In this document: piece by piece, positions 1 through 13,300 of the stretch
Layout of the letters: each line of letters begins with the position of its first letter
Numbering within the stretch: position 1 is the stretch's first letter
Origin: Lineolata rhizophorae
Lineage: Eukaryota > Ascomycota > Dothideomycetes > Lineolatales > Lineolataceae
Assembly: GCA_010093515.1 (NCBI GenBank)
Contig: MU001708.1
Coordinates: 62,001 to 126,000, forward strand
DNA: 64,000 nucleotides
Reading direction: 5' to 3'
Program-made: the position numbers and the translations under genes
The notes under the pieces: model-generated
What the model was told of the DNA's origin: nothing
Databases searched by the model: none
Seen by the model: the letters and a program-made list of their open reading frames with translations, nothing else

Positions 1-1203
1 CCCATTGCCCGTCGCAGCGGCGATGGGCGCAGGTGCACGACGTTCGGTACCTCGCCACGCACAACACGCGAGAGGCGGTGCTCGCGAAGTACAAGGAGAA
101 GCTGGACCGCAAGGCGAAAGAGTGAGTCGGGACTGTTCGCGTTTCTGTCTCCCCGCCCAGATAACCTTTTGGTGCAATTGAGCTCCGCGCTATTTTAATT
201 GATTAATTATTTACTTCTGAACGCTGGGCGAATTCGCAAAGACTGACGCGGCGCTCTCAAACGGAATAGAGAGGGCCTCTCCAACATCGACGAGCTCAAA
301 CAAGCATACCAAGACCGCATCACCGAGCTGCGCAAGAAATCCACCGTGCCCGGCGCCAACGCGCCGTTCGACGCCGCCGCCGCCGCCACCGCCAGCATAC
401 CACAGCAGGCCCCCTCACCGACGTCGCCCTTCCCACCGCCTCCTCCGCCCCCGGCCCAGCCCGACCTCGGCCACCAACCAGTACCCCCTTCCTCCGCAGG
501 CCCGACCTCATCATCCCCTCCTCCACCTCCGCCCTCCTCCTCGGTGCCCAAACCGCCCCCCGCCGGCATCAAAACGCTCTCCTCCTTCGTCGACGTGGCC
601 AAGATGCGCGACCTGCCGCCCCGCGAGATCGAGTACCTATGGCGGCTCCGGCACGCGGGCGCCGCGACGTCGCTGTGCGGCGTGGTGCCGGCGGCGACGT
701 ACGCGGCGCTGGAGCGGGCCGCGCGGCGGCACCCGCAGTTCGTGCTGCCGCTGCCGGCGCGGCGGGCGGGGGCCGACGCCGGACGCGGGGAAGGACGAGA
801 AGGGGGGGGCGGCGCCGCGGCCGCGTCGATACACTTCCTCCAGTGGGCCTTCCCCGCGCCCGACACCGCCACCGTCGTCTTCACCCACCTGGCCGAGTAC
901 AAGCTGCGCGGCGAGTTCAGCGCGCCGCACACGGCCGTCACGCTGCACGCGGAGCTGGCGCGCGACAAGGGCGTGGTGCTGATGCAGGGCGGCGTCGTCG
1001 AGGGGAGGGGCGTCGACGTCGACGAGGGCAGGTGGTTGGTCATGTGTTTGCAGAAGTTTTACGCCATGGGCGAGCAGCCGGAGGAGGAGAGCGCCGTGGC
1101 GAGGGAGGGGAAGGAGCGGAGGAAGAGGCTCCTGGAGATGTTTAGTAGGGGGGATGAAGGGTTCAAGGTTGAGGAGCTGGTTGAGGAGGCGGAGAGGATC
1201 TGA
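1..1203 (+). CDS. ATP11: ATP11-family F1-ATPase assembly factor (3' part; 5' end outside window)
   Basis: Mitochondrial chaperone of the ATP11/ATPAF1 family, which binds free beta subunit during assembly of F1-ATPase in the matrix. The first codon lies outside the window. Two exons are seen: 1-121 and 270-1203, joined across a GTGAGT...TAG intron of 148 bp, giving KLDRKAKEEGLSNIDELKQ at the join. The conserved core begins at GIKTLSSFVDVAKMRDLPP and includes EIEYLWRLRHA, HPQFVLPLP, HFLQWAFP and the C-terminal block with VVLMQGGVVEGRG and CLQKFYAM. Between the N-terminal helix and the core lies a Pro/Ala/Ser-rich linker of about 70 residues (bases 346-560), longer than in compact homologues, and there is a short Gly-rich insert near 790-820. 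It ends 843 bp from the convergent Ca2+-ATPase gene. Family assignment is from recognised motifs. Confidence 0.85.
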
Positions 1204-2046
1204 TAGGGCGCGAGAGTTGACATTGTGGTGCCGCAAAACTAGACCCAAGACGCGGAAATGGCCCTCATTGATTGTAGGACCTTGCGTGGGTGGTCTTTGG
1301 CGTTGTATAAAAAAAAAAAAAAATCAAGAGTGGAGTAGACGCAGACAATGGATTTAGAACTAGGTCATGTACAACAGCACGCACCAAATCATTTCGATTA
1401 CAGATGTTTCAAGTGAATAGTTCCAAAGTAATATGCGTTCAGTAGTCATGCCTGTACGCCTGGAAAGCACTTAGAAAACCAGCATCGGAAAGCAAAAGTA
1501 AACTTCTTTTTCTGCAATATCTGCACTGTCTAGATTACGGAGTAGTAGCGCTCCATACCCCAAAGTCATGCAACCAATCCACGACCTAGAGGAGTGCCAA
1601 AAGTCATTGCACGAGATTTACCACACCAACAGATCCCTAAACCCGCCAGCAAGACGCAAGCAAACTTGCAAGATCTTCCGCAAAGACGCCTTTTGATGCG
1701 AGCACAGTGCCATAACTCGCCCCGCTAATTCACCAGCACGACCGCGCTCTCTTTCGCGAAGCATTTCGGAAGAAATCCGTCCTCCCATGCCAACCAAACC
1801 ACCACCCCCTCAGCCCCATCAAGCCTCAACCCAAACTACCGTACCGATGTACAGGTATATGTACTCTAGTCCAGCGCAGCCATTAGATACTCATATGGCG
1901 ATAAAAGTACAAACATGGGTCAGAGAAAAAGGACGAAAACAAAAAAATGATCCTGTCTATTTCTAATGCAACGGAGAAACAAGAGAGAATATTGTCCGAG
2001 ATCAAGGACATAGTCTTCAGGGCCAAGGCCTCTCTATTCTAAACAT
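1204..2046. other. Convergent intergenic region, ATP11 to Ca2+-ATPase
   Basis: 843 bp between two genes that both end here. It must hold both 3' untranslated regions. A run of 13-14 A lies near 1308-1321, and one copy of the dispersed word TACGGAGTA sits at 1536-1544. I see no open frame with coding character and no RNA gene. Confidence 0.6.
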
Positions 2047-5000
2047 CTACTCCATCTTCTTTTGCTTGCTCGACGCCGCGGCCGCGGCCACGGCCGCCGG
2101 CTTCGGCGTGATAAACGTCCTCTCGACAAACTTGAGCGCCTCGTCGATCAAACTGATTGTTGCAACAAACTTGTTAGCAAACCGCAAACCACCTCCTACC
2201 TACGAAAGATCCGAGGCTGGTGCAAAGGGGATGAGAACTCACATGATGGGCGCGCTGATATACAGGACCGCCTGCCACTCGTTCCAATCGAGCGGCACGA
2301 TGGAGAAGAGAGTCTGCAGGAAGGGGATGTAGAGCAGGGCGAAATGCAGCGCCATGGACAGCATGATGGCGTAGACCAGCATCATGTTCTCCCAGAGGGG
2401 CAGGGTGAGGAGCGACTCGCTAGACGAGAGCGCGTTCATGGCGTTGAACATTTCGATGACGACGAGGCTGCGTTTTTCCATGGTCAGGATGCGCTGCTCC
2501 CAAGAAGAGACAGTTGGTGCGGGGGTGGAGACGAGGTAGGGATGCACTCACATAGACAGTGAGACAGTCGAGGCCGACTTGGCCATATTGTTCGAGAACA
2601 TCTCGCAGCCAATCTCCGAGAAAGCCGAGGGGCAATGGTGGAAGTGCGTCTACGAGTTATACCAGAATCAGTCTTCAACCTCCGATACCTCCCCAGTAAA
2701 CTTCTACCAGAAGCTAGGGAGAAAAAAAAATACTCACCAGCTGATAGAACGAAATCTGCGGCCCCGCCGCGTTCCACATGAACCACCACGCGTACCCGCC
2801 CACCGTCGCCACGCCCACGTAGGTCCCAATGACCAAGTACCTAAAGAACAGCCATCCGCCGACGAGGGCCTCGTCGCGCTTCCTCGGCGGCCGCCTCATG
2901 ACGTCGTGGTCGGGCGGGTTGAAGCTGAGCGCCGTAGCCGGCAAGCCGTCGGTGACGAGGTTGACCCATAGCAGCTGGACGGGTATCAGGGCCTCGGGCA
3001 TGCCGGCCGCCGCGGTGAGGAAGATGGACACCACCTCGCCGATGTTGCTGCTGATGAGGTAGCGGATGAACTGCTGCGTGTTGGAGTAGATGGCCCGGCC
3101 TTCCTCGACGGCCGCCTCGATGGTGGCGAAGTTGTCGTCGGCCAGCACCATGTCGGCCGCCAGCCTGGCCACGTCGGTGCCGGACCCCATGGCCACGCCG
3201 ATGTCGGCCTTCTTGAGCGCCGGCGCGTCGTTGACCCCGTCGCCCGTCATGGCCACCACCTCGCCCGCGCTCTGCAGCAGGTCCACCAGCTTCGACTTGT
3301 GCGCCGGCTCGGTGCGCGAGAAGAGCGAGGCGCCCCGGGCCGCCGCCAGCTTGCCCTCCTCGGCCAGGTCGTCGAACTCGCGGCCCGTGAAGCTCTTGCC
3401 CTTGAGGTCGTCGTCGGCGCCGAAGACGCCGATCTGCCGGCATATCGTCTCGGCCGTGTTCTGGTTATCGCCCGTGATGACGACGACGCGGATGCCCGCC
3501 TCGCGGCAGAGCTTGATCGACGCCGCCACCTCGGGCCGCGGCGGGTCCAGCATGCCCACGAGCCCGATGAGCGTCATGCCCTGCTCGAGGCGCGCGTAGT
3601 CCCTGGTCGTCTTGGCCTCGCGCGTCAGCGGGTGGCCCGACACGTCGTCGACGGCCGCCAGCGCGATGACGCGGAGGCCCCTATTGCCGTACTCGACCAC
3701 CTCGCGGGCGACCAGGGCCGCCAGCTGGGGCGTGAGCGGCGCCTTGACGCCGTCCTTGCCGACGAGGGCGTGCGTGCACCGGTCGAGGATCGACTCGGGC
3801 GCGCCCTTGACCAGCAGCCGCTCCGCGTTGCCCCGGCCCGTCCCGTCGCCCACTAGCACCGACATGCTCTTGCGGTCACGCGAGAACTCGTACGTCGCGA
3901 GCCGAGGCGCGCGCTCCTCGTAGAAGCTGCTGGCGTAGTGCAGCCGCTCGGGCGGCGGCAGCGCCTCGCGCCCCTCGTTGACGTGCGCGTGCGGCGTGCC
4001 GATCTTCTCCACCAGCACGCGCAGCGCGCCCTCGGTCGGCTCGCCCACGATGCTGTAGGTGCCGTTCTTGGCGTCCAGGGACAGCTTGGCGTCGTTGCAG
4101 AGGGCCACCACTTCGGCCAGCTGGACGACGATGCGCGACTCGGCGGCCGGGTGCTCGAGCCCCTTGCCGCGGAAAGACAGCGCGCCCTCGGGCGCGAAGC
4201 TGGTGCCTTCGACGTCGATCTCCTCGAGCCCGCGGCCGCCGTCGCCGATGAAGACGATCTTGTTGACGCTCATCTGGTTCGTCGTCAGCGTGCCCGTCTT
4301 GTCCGAGCAGATGACGGAGCACGAGCCCAACGTCTCGACCGACGGCAGGCTGCGCACGACGGCGTTCTTGGCCGCCATCTTGCGGGTCCCCAGCGCGAGG
4401 CAGGTGGTGATGACGACGGCGAGACCCTCGGGGATGGCCGCCACGCCCAGTGACACGGCGATTTTGAGGTAGTAAATGGCGCCCTTGGTCCAGCCGCCGA
4501 AGGCCGGGTCGTGGAAGTTGCGCACGTTGATGAGCCAGACGAGGATGCAGATGCCCGTGATCACCTTGGCCAACATGTCGCCGAAGTCGTTGAGCTTCTC
4601 CTTGAGCGGCGTCGGCTGGGAGATCTGCGCCGTGATGCTCTCGTGGATGTCGCCGATGGCCGTGTTGGGCCCCGTGAGCACGACCAGCGCCTTGGCGTGA
4701 CCCGTCACCACCGTCGTGCCCGAGAAGAGCATGTTGGTCTGGTCCTGCTTGACGGCGTCGGCGTCGGCGACCGGCCGCGTGCTCTTGCCCACGCTCTCGC
4801 TCTCGCCCGTCAGGATCGACTGGTCCACGCCGAAGCTGTTGCTCTGCACCGACAGCAGCCTGCAGTCGGCGGGGATGCGGTCGCCAATGGCCACGCACAC
4901 GACGTCGCCGGGCACCAGCTCCTCGGCGCGAATCCGCTTCAGCGTGCCATCCCTGATGACCTTGGCCTCGTTGGCCGAGTACTCCTGCAGGGCCGCGATG

Positions 5001-5341
5001 GCCTTCTCGGCGCTGCTCTCCTGGCTGACGCCCACGACGGCGTTGAGCACCAGGATGGTCAGGATGACGACGGGGTCCACGAACGCCGTCCAGTCGTCGC
5101 CGCCCTCGAACAGCGCCAGCACGAAGGACACGGCCGCCGAGCCCAGCAGTATCACCACCAGCTGGTCCTTGAACTGCTCCAGCACCAGATGCCACAGCGG
5201 TGTCGGAGGCTCCTCCGGCAGCGCGTTGCGCCCGTGCTTTTGCCGCGCCGCAGCCGCCTGCGCGTCCGTCAGCCCGTTCTCATGACTAACGCCAAAGTGC
5301 GCCAGCACCTCCGCTACCGTCCTCGTATACGCTCCTTCCAT
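2047..5341 (-). CDS. SERCA-type P2A calcium-transporting ATPase
   Basis: Pumps Ca2+ from cytosol into the endoplasmic reticulum using ATP. It belongs to the same family as Neurospora nca-1 and animal SERCA. Four exons on the minus strand: 5341-2738, 2649-2552, 2467-2243 and 2152-2047; phases agree and give 1,010 aa, the usual family length (about 1,000). Visible motifs: actuator LTGES near 178-181, the M4 Ca2+-site segment AAIPEGL near 302-307, phosphorylation site DKTGTLT at D347, nucleotide-binding KGAPES, hinge TGDGVNDAP, and M6 [20 protein letters not shown], which carries the Asn/Thr/Asp Ca2+ ligands. No key residue is missing. The short last exon encodes a C-terminus ending in Ala-rich then Lys-rich sequence; I see no obvious ER-retrieval signal. 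The start ATG at 5341 gives the family N-terminus ([14 protein letters not shown]). The intron at 2650-2737 has an A/T-rich tract directly after the donor. Confidence 0.95.
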
Positions 5342-6976
5342 AGTGTGGTGCCGGCGGTGTCGAAGAGAGAAAGCAGGAGCCGGAAAAGGGATTGTTCGCG
5401 TCGCGCCGAACGCAGGGCCGGCTTGAGACCGAAGGGAAAGGGTTTAGAGCTGACACCGTAGCTGCCGCCCCACTGCGCGAGTTGTCGGAAGAGGGAAGGC
5501 GGAAGGCGAGATGTGTTGAGCGCGCTCGAAGCGCCGTGCTCGATCGTGATGGCGATCCTGCGAGGGCTTCTGTCGTCCTGAGGCTCAGATCGCTTGCCAA
5601 TGTGCGAGGAAGCCGAAGGTGAAAGGATGAGGCTTAGGATGGTCGCGGTACCGGCCGAGGTTAACCGGGTGAGAGAAGGTTAGGCACCTTTTAGCGTCGA
5701 CTTGCGGAGTTCGGAGGTTTTGCCAGACACTTGCGGCGGCGGGGAGAAGGATTGTCTGACGGGATGCGCTCGCCCGTCTCTGGGACGAAACTGGGTTCCG
5801 CTCGCGTGAAAATCGCCGCTATGCTCCTGGGACAAAGATTGCGTGTCTCGGTGGCTCCAGATTCGAGCGCCTCGTCGCAGAAGTGGACGCCGGTCGGGAG
5901 TTGTTCGCGCAACCGAATGCGGCTGGCGGCGAGAGAGCAGTCGGCAAACGGGCCAAACTCAGCCTCCTCGATCCCACCTGGCGCAAGCCAGATACAATAG
6001 AAAGGCCCGAGGGAATCAAAAGGGGCCGTACGGGAAATGTACGTGCGCGCGCAGCTCCGCGAGGTCCTCGTCGGTAGCGGTCGTCAAACAAATCGGTGGA
6101 AGCACAAGAGGTCCAAAGCATCCGGAGCACGTCCGTTGTCGTGCACCCATGCGTTTTAGTAATAATAGCAAAAACGTGGCCTCAAGCGCGGGCCGGCCAG
6201 CGAGTGGCCAGTGGCCCTGGTCGCCCTGTGGCCGGGAGTGCGGCAGCGGAGAGGCTTCTGGCCACCGGACCTGCCAGGGGCCGACGGCCGAGCGAAGGAA
6301 CACTACTGCCGCTTTGTTCATGCGGCTACACTTACCTAGTTCGCACGAAGGGTACATTATTAGGTACTGCCTTTTTTCTTTTTCCTTTTTAGCCATTTCT
6401 TCGAGCATTTGTCTTCCCTAGCAAGACCACCGACGGCTCTGCCCTAAGACGCGCACGAAAGACAAAGGCACGCAGTCAAGGAGTGAGCATACCCGTAGTT
6501 GAGTAGTACCTAATATATGGTTTATCTCTGGCCCCCGTCTCCTCTCGTACATCGTTAGCCAGCAAGTAAAACATAGCCCATACCCCTAAGTGGTATCGTA
6601 CAACAGAAGGAAATTAAAAGAAAAAAAAAGAAAAAAGAAGACGGACCGACGCATAGATGGGAATGCACATCAACAACAGGAAAACAAACAAGGAACTCCC
6701 GTCCTGTACCTCTTTTGACCAGCCCGTAGCTAGCATCCTCCTCGCCCAACAAAACGAACTCCAAAACGCATCGAACAGGTTCAACGAAGAACAAGAGAAA
6801 CTGGGGGTGCAAAACTAAAAAGGCCGTGATAAATCGAACCTAGGCGACAAGCGCAACAAAACCAGTCCCACGAGGCTCCTCCTAACTACCCGAACCAGGT
6901 AGCGCAGAAAAGCCGCCAGACTAGATGAAATAGCTCGGATATTCTCACCCCGACTCGGCCTCCTTCACCGCCTCCT
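5342..6976. other. Intergenic region, Ca2+-ATPase promoter side
   Basis: 1.6 kb between the start of the Ca2+-ATPase gene and the stop of the histidine kinase gene, both on the minus strand. It should hold the ATPase promoter and leader and the kinase 3' untranslated region. Open frames here are short and have no recognisable product; none looks real. Confidence 0.55.
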
Positions 6977-7167
6977 TCACCCATTCCCACACCTCCCACC
7001 GCCGCACGCGCCCCCTTCTCTCGTGCAATACTCGACGATCAGGTGCTCCAGATCCAGCAGCTTGTACGGCTTCGTCATGAAGCCCTTCATGCCGACCCGC
7101 GCCGCCTTCTCGAGCGCGCCCTCGGTGACATCCGCCGTGACGGCCAGGATGGTCGGCGTTGGAAGCG

Positions 7168-7199
<32 letters not shown>

Positions 7200-10100
7200 C
7201 TGTCTCCAGCGTCGCCATTCACCTCGCCGGCGCTCCCATCTCCTCCGTCCTCGTGGCCCAAGCTCAAGATGCGCTCCGCCGCCTCGTAGCCGTCCATATA
7301 CGGCATCCACAAATCCATCAGCACCACGTCGACCAGGCCGGGGGCCTCGCCTCGGGCCCGGCCTTGGCCGGCCCCGCCCGCCACCTCCCGCCTGTTCTCC
7401 ACCATCTGCCTGACCGCGTCCGCGCCGTCGTACGCCTCGCGCACGTCCTCGTACCCCAGCTTCCGCAGCATGCTCACCAGCAGCTTGCGGTTGATCTTGT
7501 TGTCCTCGGCCACGAGGAAGGTGAGCGGGTACTTGCGCGCCAGCCCGCGGTCGATCTGCGCCTTGTTGCGCGCCGACGGGCGGCGGCCGCCGGAGCCGAG
7601 GCCCGGCGGCGGCAGCGGCGTTGGTGGCGTCGGCGCTGGTGCCAATGATGGCGACGACGGAGCCGCGGCCGCGGCCGATGCTGGTGCTAATGCTGATGCT
7701 GATGCTAATGCTGCTCCCGCAGGCGCACCTTGTTGTTGTTCGCTTCTCCTACGCAGCGGCGTGAGGCTCGACTCGGTGAACGAGCGGCGCCTAGTAACCC
7801 CCTGCTGATCCTGTTGCTGCTGCTGCCGCGACTGCGGCGTCTTCTGCCCATCCCGCTGCTCCCGCAGTTGCGCCCCCGTTCCCGGCCCCGGCGATGCCGC
7901 CTCCGGAACCGACAGTCGATCCCCCTCCGACACGCCTCTCGAGCGCGGCCGTCCCTGCGGCGGCGGCGGCGGCGTCTGCGTCTGCGTCTGCGCGCTGCCG
8001 CGCTGCCGGTGGTCTGCCGGCGCCGGGGACCCAAAGGGCGAGCAGGGCCTACTGCAAATATCGCCCGGCGTGACAGGGACGCGCAACTCGAACTCGGACC
8101 CCCTGTAGGGTCCGGTCGTGTTGGAGGCGCGGCAGACGAGTTCGCCGCCGAGCTTGCGGGCGAGGCCCTTGGCGACGAGCAGGCCGAGGCCGAGCCCCTC
8201 GCTCTGGCGCGTCAGCGAGTCGTCCTCGCGCGCGAAGGGCTTGAAGAGGCTGGCCATGAAGCCCGGCGGGATCCCGCAGCCCGTGTCGCGCACCGCGATG
8301 ACGATGTAGCGGTTCTTGGGGCTCACGCGCGCCGTCAGCGTGATGGTGCCTTCTTCGGTGAACTTGATGGCGTTGAGGAGGATGCACGAGATGACCTTGG
8401 CGAGGTCCCGTTCGTCGACTACGATGGTGAAAAGGGGAGAGTTAGATTTCTTTTTTTCTTTTTTTTTAAAAAAAAATTTTCATAAGGCAGGGGTAGTAAG
8501 CAAGAGTCAAACATACTGAACATAGTCTCGGGCACCCCCGGATCCACCGCCCACTCGATCGACTTCAGCATTTCCGTCCCGCTCGAACTCCTCGTCCTCA
8601 CCTCGATGAACTCGCCGCCCTCCGTCTCGTGGGCGATGGCCGACTCGGGCCGGCCCCCGACCTTGAGCGAGTCGTTGACCACGTACTGCAGCACCTCACG
8701 GATGTTGCAGTGCCGCAGGCCCGGCACCACCGGGTGCTCGAGCGGGTTGATGGGCGTGCTGAACGAGCTCCCCTGGTACGAGAACGGCTGAGCGATGTAC
8801 GCGCCGCCGCTGCCGCCGTCGTCGCTCCCCCGAAGCGTCGAGTCGCTCGCCGCGTACCCGCCCGCCGCCTCCTCGACGATGTTGGCCCCGGGACCCCCCG
8901 CCCAGTTGACCCGCGCCGTCGCGCGGATCTTGGTCGCGTTGCCTGCCGTCCAGGTCTCGCTCTCGCGCCGGCGCTTGTTGCCGCGGAAGTTGAAGGGCAC
9001 GTTCGTGCCCGTGACGACGATCTCGGGCCGCGCCTCTTCGCCACCGCTGCCGTCCAAAGCCGTGGGCGAGACGGCCGCAGAGTCATTTTCGATGAATGGT
9101 CGTGGGGTCTCGGGCATGCCCATGTTCATCTCGTACGCGTGGACGACGTTGTCAGCCGCTTCGACCGCCCGTCTTGAGCTGTCTGTTGTGGCCCCCAAAA
9201 GTCAGGACAAAACTCATGATAAAAAGGACAAATATCATCGCCATGAATAAGTGAATGAATGAATGAATGAACGGATCCAAGCTGATGCATTACCTTGAAC
9301 GACTTCGATGTTCTCCCTCAGGCTCTGAAGGATCTGCCGCATGCGCGGGTCCGACAGGCCCTCGGCCGCCTCCTGCACCGTCGCGTACATGACGTCCAGC
9401 ATGCCCACGACGCCCTGCATCGGCGTCCGCAGCTCGTGCGACAGGCTGCGCGCGTACGGCTTGAGCGACTGCGACGCCGAGACGGCGTCGTGCGGCACGA
9501 CCCTCGTCTTCTTCCGGGCTGCCGTAGCTGCCGCCGCCGCCGGCGCTGGCTGCGGCGGCTGCGACGGCTGCGACGGCTGCGACGGCTGCGGCGGCTGCGG
9601 CGGCTGCGGCGGCTGTTGCGGCTTCGCGAACGGCTTCCCTTCCAGGAGGCGGTCGACAATCATGTCCTCGAGCGAGTGCAGCAGCAGCTCGACGTAGTTC
9701 CAGCTAAGCTTGCGGTCGGCGGCGCCCTTGGCCGAGTAGAGGACGCCGAAGTGGGCGAAGGCCCTTCCGTCGGCGAACAGAGGGACGCCGATGTAGGCCT
9801 CGCCTGTGATGGGCAGCGTGTTGGGGTTGTTGGGGATGAAGGCCTTGAGGTTGCTGCCGATGACGAAGACCTTGTCGTACTTCATGTAGGCGCACGGCGT
9901 GTCGTAGGCGTGGTACTTGATGTTGCGGAGCGAGCCGGGCTTGCCCTCGTCGTTGCGCCAGTAGAAGGCGGCGCCCATGAGGCACGAGCCCTTCTCACCC
10001 ATGGGCGGCAGCTCGATGGTCACGCTATCGTCGTTGTACAGCACCCGCTTCGAGATAAAGGCAAACTGGGCGCCCGTCAGCGCCGTCAGACCTTCCGACG

Positions 10101-10335
10101 CCGCCTCCCAGAAGTCCTCCGTCTTGGTCCGCCGCAGCTTGTCCTTCAGCTCGATCAGCCGCGCCGCCGCGGCGTTCTCCTCCGGAACGAACAACCGGTC
10201 CACCTCTTCGCGGAATCCCTCATCCTTCGCGTGCAGCACCATCCCCGGCTGCGGCATCGCGACACACAGCGACTCTCGCTCGTACATGTCGGGAGGTTCG
10301 GCGGCCAGGTCGCCGCCCGACTCGCCGCTAACCAT
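6977..10335 (-). CDS. Hybrid histidine kinase with N-terminal GAF-like domain
   Basis: Soluble two-component sensor that autophosphorylates on His and passes phosphate to its own receiver Asp, normally feeding a phosphorelay (Ypd1-type carrier, then response regulators). Exons 10335-9294, 9182-8517 and 8418-6977 give about 1,049 aa. The first true ATG is at 10335; an in-frame GTG lies 18 bp upstream. Order of parts: GAF-like sensor, about residues 70-235; Pro/Gln/Ser repeat linker, about 240-265; dimerisation box SLSHELRTPMQG with His300; a long insert, about 350-540; N-box LLNAIKFTEEG near Asn585; D-box RDTGCGIP near 614; G-box EGLGLGLLVAKG; Pro/Ser/Ala-rich linker; receiver domain with VAEDNKINRKLL, phospho-acceptor VLMDLWMPYMDG at Asp938 and the conserved Lys in FMTKPY. 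All catalytic motifs are present. No transmembrane segment is seen. The signal sensed is unknown, and I do not assign a Catlett group. Confidence 0.9.
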
Positions 10336-13300
10336 AGCGCCGGCGGCGTCCACGACGCCGGAACCGACAGCCTTTCCGTTCCTTCCCTTCTTCCTCCTCC
10401 CCCTCCTCCTCCTTCCCGCTCGGTGTGCGCTCCGCGACCCCTTCTCTCCCGCACCGCCCGAAGCAGCTGGCGATACCGCGGTACTCCCAGCCCGTCACCC
10501 ACGCCGTCCTCTCCTCTGCCCGTCCTCGCTCTCGACACGGAAGGCACGAAGGCCAGCCAATCCAACGAGGCGCCACGGCCCTCCGCAAACCGGGTTCCGG
10601 GGGCAGCCGCGACGCGCGTGAATCCGTTCGCCCAGCGCGCCCACACGCGCGCGCGCACACGACACAAAAATCTCGGTTCCTGCTATCCGGTGCTTGGACA
10701 GCCAGGGCCGCCGGATGCCATTGAGCGGCGCTCGAGTCGCGAGCAGTCCATGCGGGCCAGCCAGCCCAGCCCGCCCTCCAACCCACGCTCAGTTCCGGGT
10801 CCTCCCAGCCGGCGTTTCTTGCACTCGCGAGCGCACACGCTCGCCCGCCCGCCCGCCCGCCGCGGGCGAGCCTCTCGCGATTTTGGGCTTCAGGAAGCCC
10901 GGCCCCTTTCCCTTAGTCCGGCTTCCCCGCGGCGGGGAGTCGCAAAGCGGACTTGGTGTTGCGTGCGCCGGAGGGCCCGGGCGGAACGGTCTCGTCGCGC
11001 GAACCGCGGGACCGGCTCGAACTTGGTTTTTTTTTTGGCCCCGACCGCCCGGAACGAGCCCCGGCGGAGAAGAGTTGGCGGGGGAGCCGGGCGGAGAGAA
11101 GTCGAAGAGGCGGCCGGCGCGCGGTCGTCCCGTGCGGTGGTGCGTACGGAGCTTGCGGCGCAGGCGCGCCGGTTGCTGGGCCCTGGGGGGAAAGCAGTGC
11201 GGATAAGCTGGTCGGGGCAAGCCAGAGCCGGGCCCTCACCCGCCTCTTCTTTTTTTTATCTTTTGTTTTTTTTTTTTCCAGGGAAATGCGAGAGTGGCCC
11301 GTTGGCAAGGTGCTGCTGCTGCTGCTGCTCCCGGAGGGATTCCCTGCTTCGATGGCGGCCGCGGGAAGCACGCGGCTGAGTAAGTCTTGGCGCGAGACTG
11401 GGCGCAGCGCTTGTACGTAGGCGAGCGAAGGGAAGGGCGTGCAATCGAGAAGCGCGGAGGGTCGGGAGCGAGTTGGCGGGCTGGTCGTGCGTTGGGGTGG
11501 TTGCGATGGTTTTGGGGCCGGTGGTGACGGGCCGGGCACGAAGCGGGAACACGGGACGGAATGGCAAACGGGCAGGAGGTTCTTTCGCGTGTGTTGTAGC
11601 GGTGGCTATGGATTCTGGCCCCCGTTTCGGCGGTTGGAAGTTGCTCGGGGGCGCAAAATAAAAAATACAGGAAATGGGGACCTCGAGCAACGGAGGGAGA
11701 AGGACAGGGCGCCGGCGGCAGGTCACTGCTGCCAAGTGCGCGGTGAGCGCAACTGCGGTGCATGCTATGCCCGGGGCCTGGCTTCAAGCCCTCGCCCTGC
11801 CCTGCGCGGTGAGCGAAGGCCTGGCGCGGGCGCTAGGGAGGCGAAGAGGGGTGCGTGGGACCCCTCTCCGTGCCCCGAAAAGGGCCGCGCGCGGGCGGGC
11901 TGCCGTCCCCGGCGGGGGGGAAGGGGGGATAGGGCGTGCGCGCGCCCGCGCCGGCGACGTTCTAGATCGCGCCCGCCCCGGGCCCTCGGCGCCCTCGGCG
12001 GCCAGGCCCCCCGGGGCTAGACGCCGCCTGCGCTTTCGTCTGAACTCATTGTGCGCCTCACGGTGAGCACTGCGGACACGGACCCGGCCGGACACGAGAC
12101 GCGGGCTGCCGCTGCGACCTTTTGCTTGCTGCGCGGACGCTACCGGACGGAGTTCCTGTGCAGTACATGGTATAGGCCCCGGCTGGTCCCTTATGTACGT
12201 TTATTCCCGGCCCGCTGAGGGTACTTTGTATGTAGGCAACGCCCCGAGAGGCACAGCATGCCCAGAAGCCCTACGATTCCTACGCGTGTGCCGTCCTTTC
12301 TCGAACCCAGCGCGCAAAATTAGGGGGCGCAAGCCATTGCCCGCCGCCCCAGCCCAGCCCTCGCCCTCCACCGCCCCCCCCCCCGATCTCTTTCCAAAGA
12401 CGTCGGTGGCTTGAACGCCAGCCGAACGCCCGCAGGGCCACCACAGCCAATCTCCCCCGAGAGCCGGCGCCTCTCCGGCCCAGGGTCCTTCGATCCCTTA
12501 GTATAGTAGGTATAGGCTTCGCGCCAGGCTGCGCCAGCACTTCTGGAACGGAATCGGGGCCCCGTCGCCGCCGACTCCCGTCCCCTGTGCGCCCCCCCCG
12601 CCCCCGGCTGCCGGGCGCGTGTGCGCCCGCCGGAGCGACTTCCTGTCTATCCCACCCGCACACAACTCTCCGTCTCCCCCCCCCCACCCTACATATTCGA
12701 GGGCTCTCGCGGCCCAGGGCGGCCCGGACCCACCTGGCTTGCCCGCTTGGCACGGCACAGAGCGCTCTTGCATGCGTACATACCGCCCTGCGCCTGTTTA
12801 TCTGCGGCTTTTTGCTTCCCAATGTTTTTGTGCTCGGGGAGCGAAATGGGGGCGTCTGTTCCCTGGCGACGATCGGGCCTGGGATGGCGGACGGCGGGCC
12901 CCGTCGCCGACGTTGCGTACGCGGAGTCACGAGGGGTTTATGGGAGCCCGGGAAGAGCGGAGCATGAAACGGTAGGGATCCGCGCTCTTCCTTTGGCCAT
13001 GTGCTGCTGCGGACGGTTCCTCCGTGCTAGGCACATATGTGCGTGACAGCGTTTGCCCTAGCCGTAGCTTTTGTGGAGCAGCGTCCCAAAGAAGAAAGGG
13101 GAGGAAAAAAAAACAGGCCTTGTAGAGGGCACTTCAGCATTCATGAGAGAAGACACGGAAGGGCACCCGCTCAGCGTCTCGCAATGGCGACGGGAAGTGG
13201 AACCGGCCCCGCTGCTGCTCGGCCGCTGCTATGCCTACATGCCTAGCTACTCCGTATGTAACGCGACGCGACGCTGCCGAGCCCAAGCTTGGACGTACAA

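Noticed and set aside
3876-5195. 439-codon minus-strand frame inside the Ca2+-ATPase gene
   Set aside because: Out-of-frame shadow of the ATPase, Arg/Gly-rich and without motifs.
9295-11379. 694-codon plus-strand open frame
   Set aside because: Antisense to the histidine kinase gene; Arg/His/Leu-rich composition from GC-rich complement, no domain.
10350-13100. Several overlapping frames of 100-200 codons upstream of the histidine kinase
   Set aside because: Present on both strands in the same DNA, Arg/Pro/Gly-rich, no conserved motif; chance frames in high-GC sequence.
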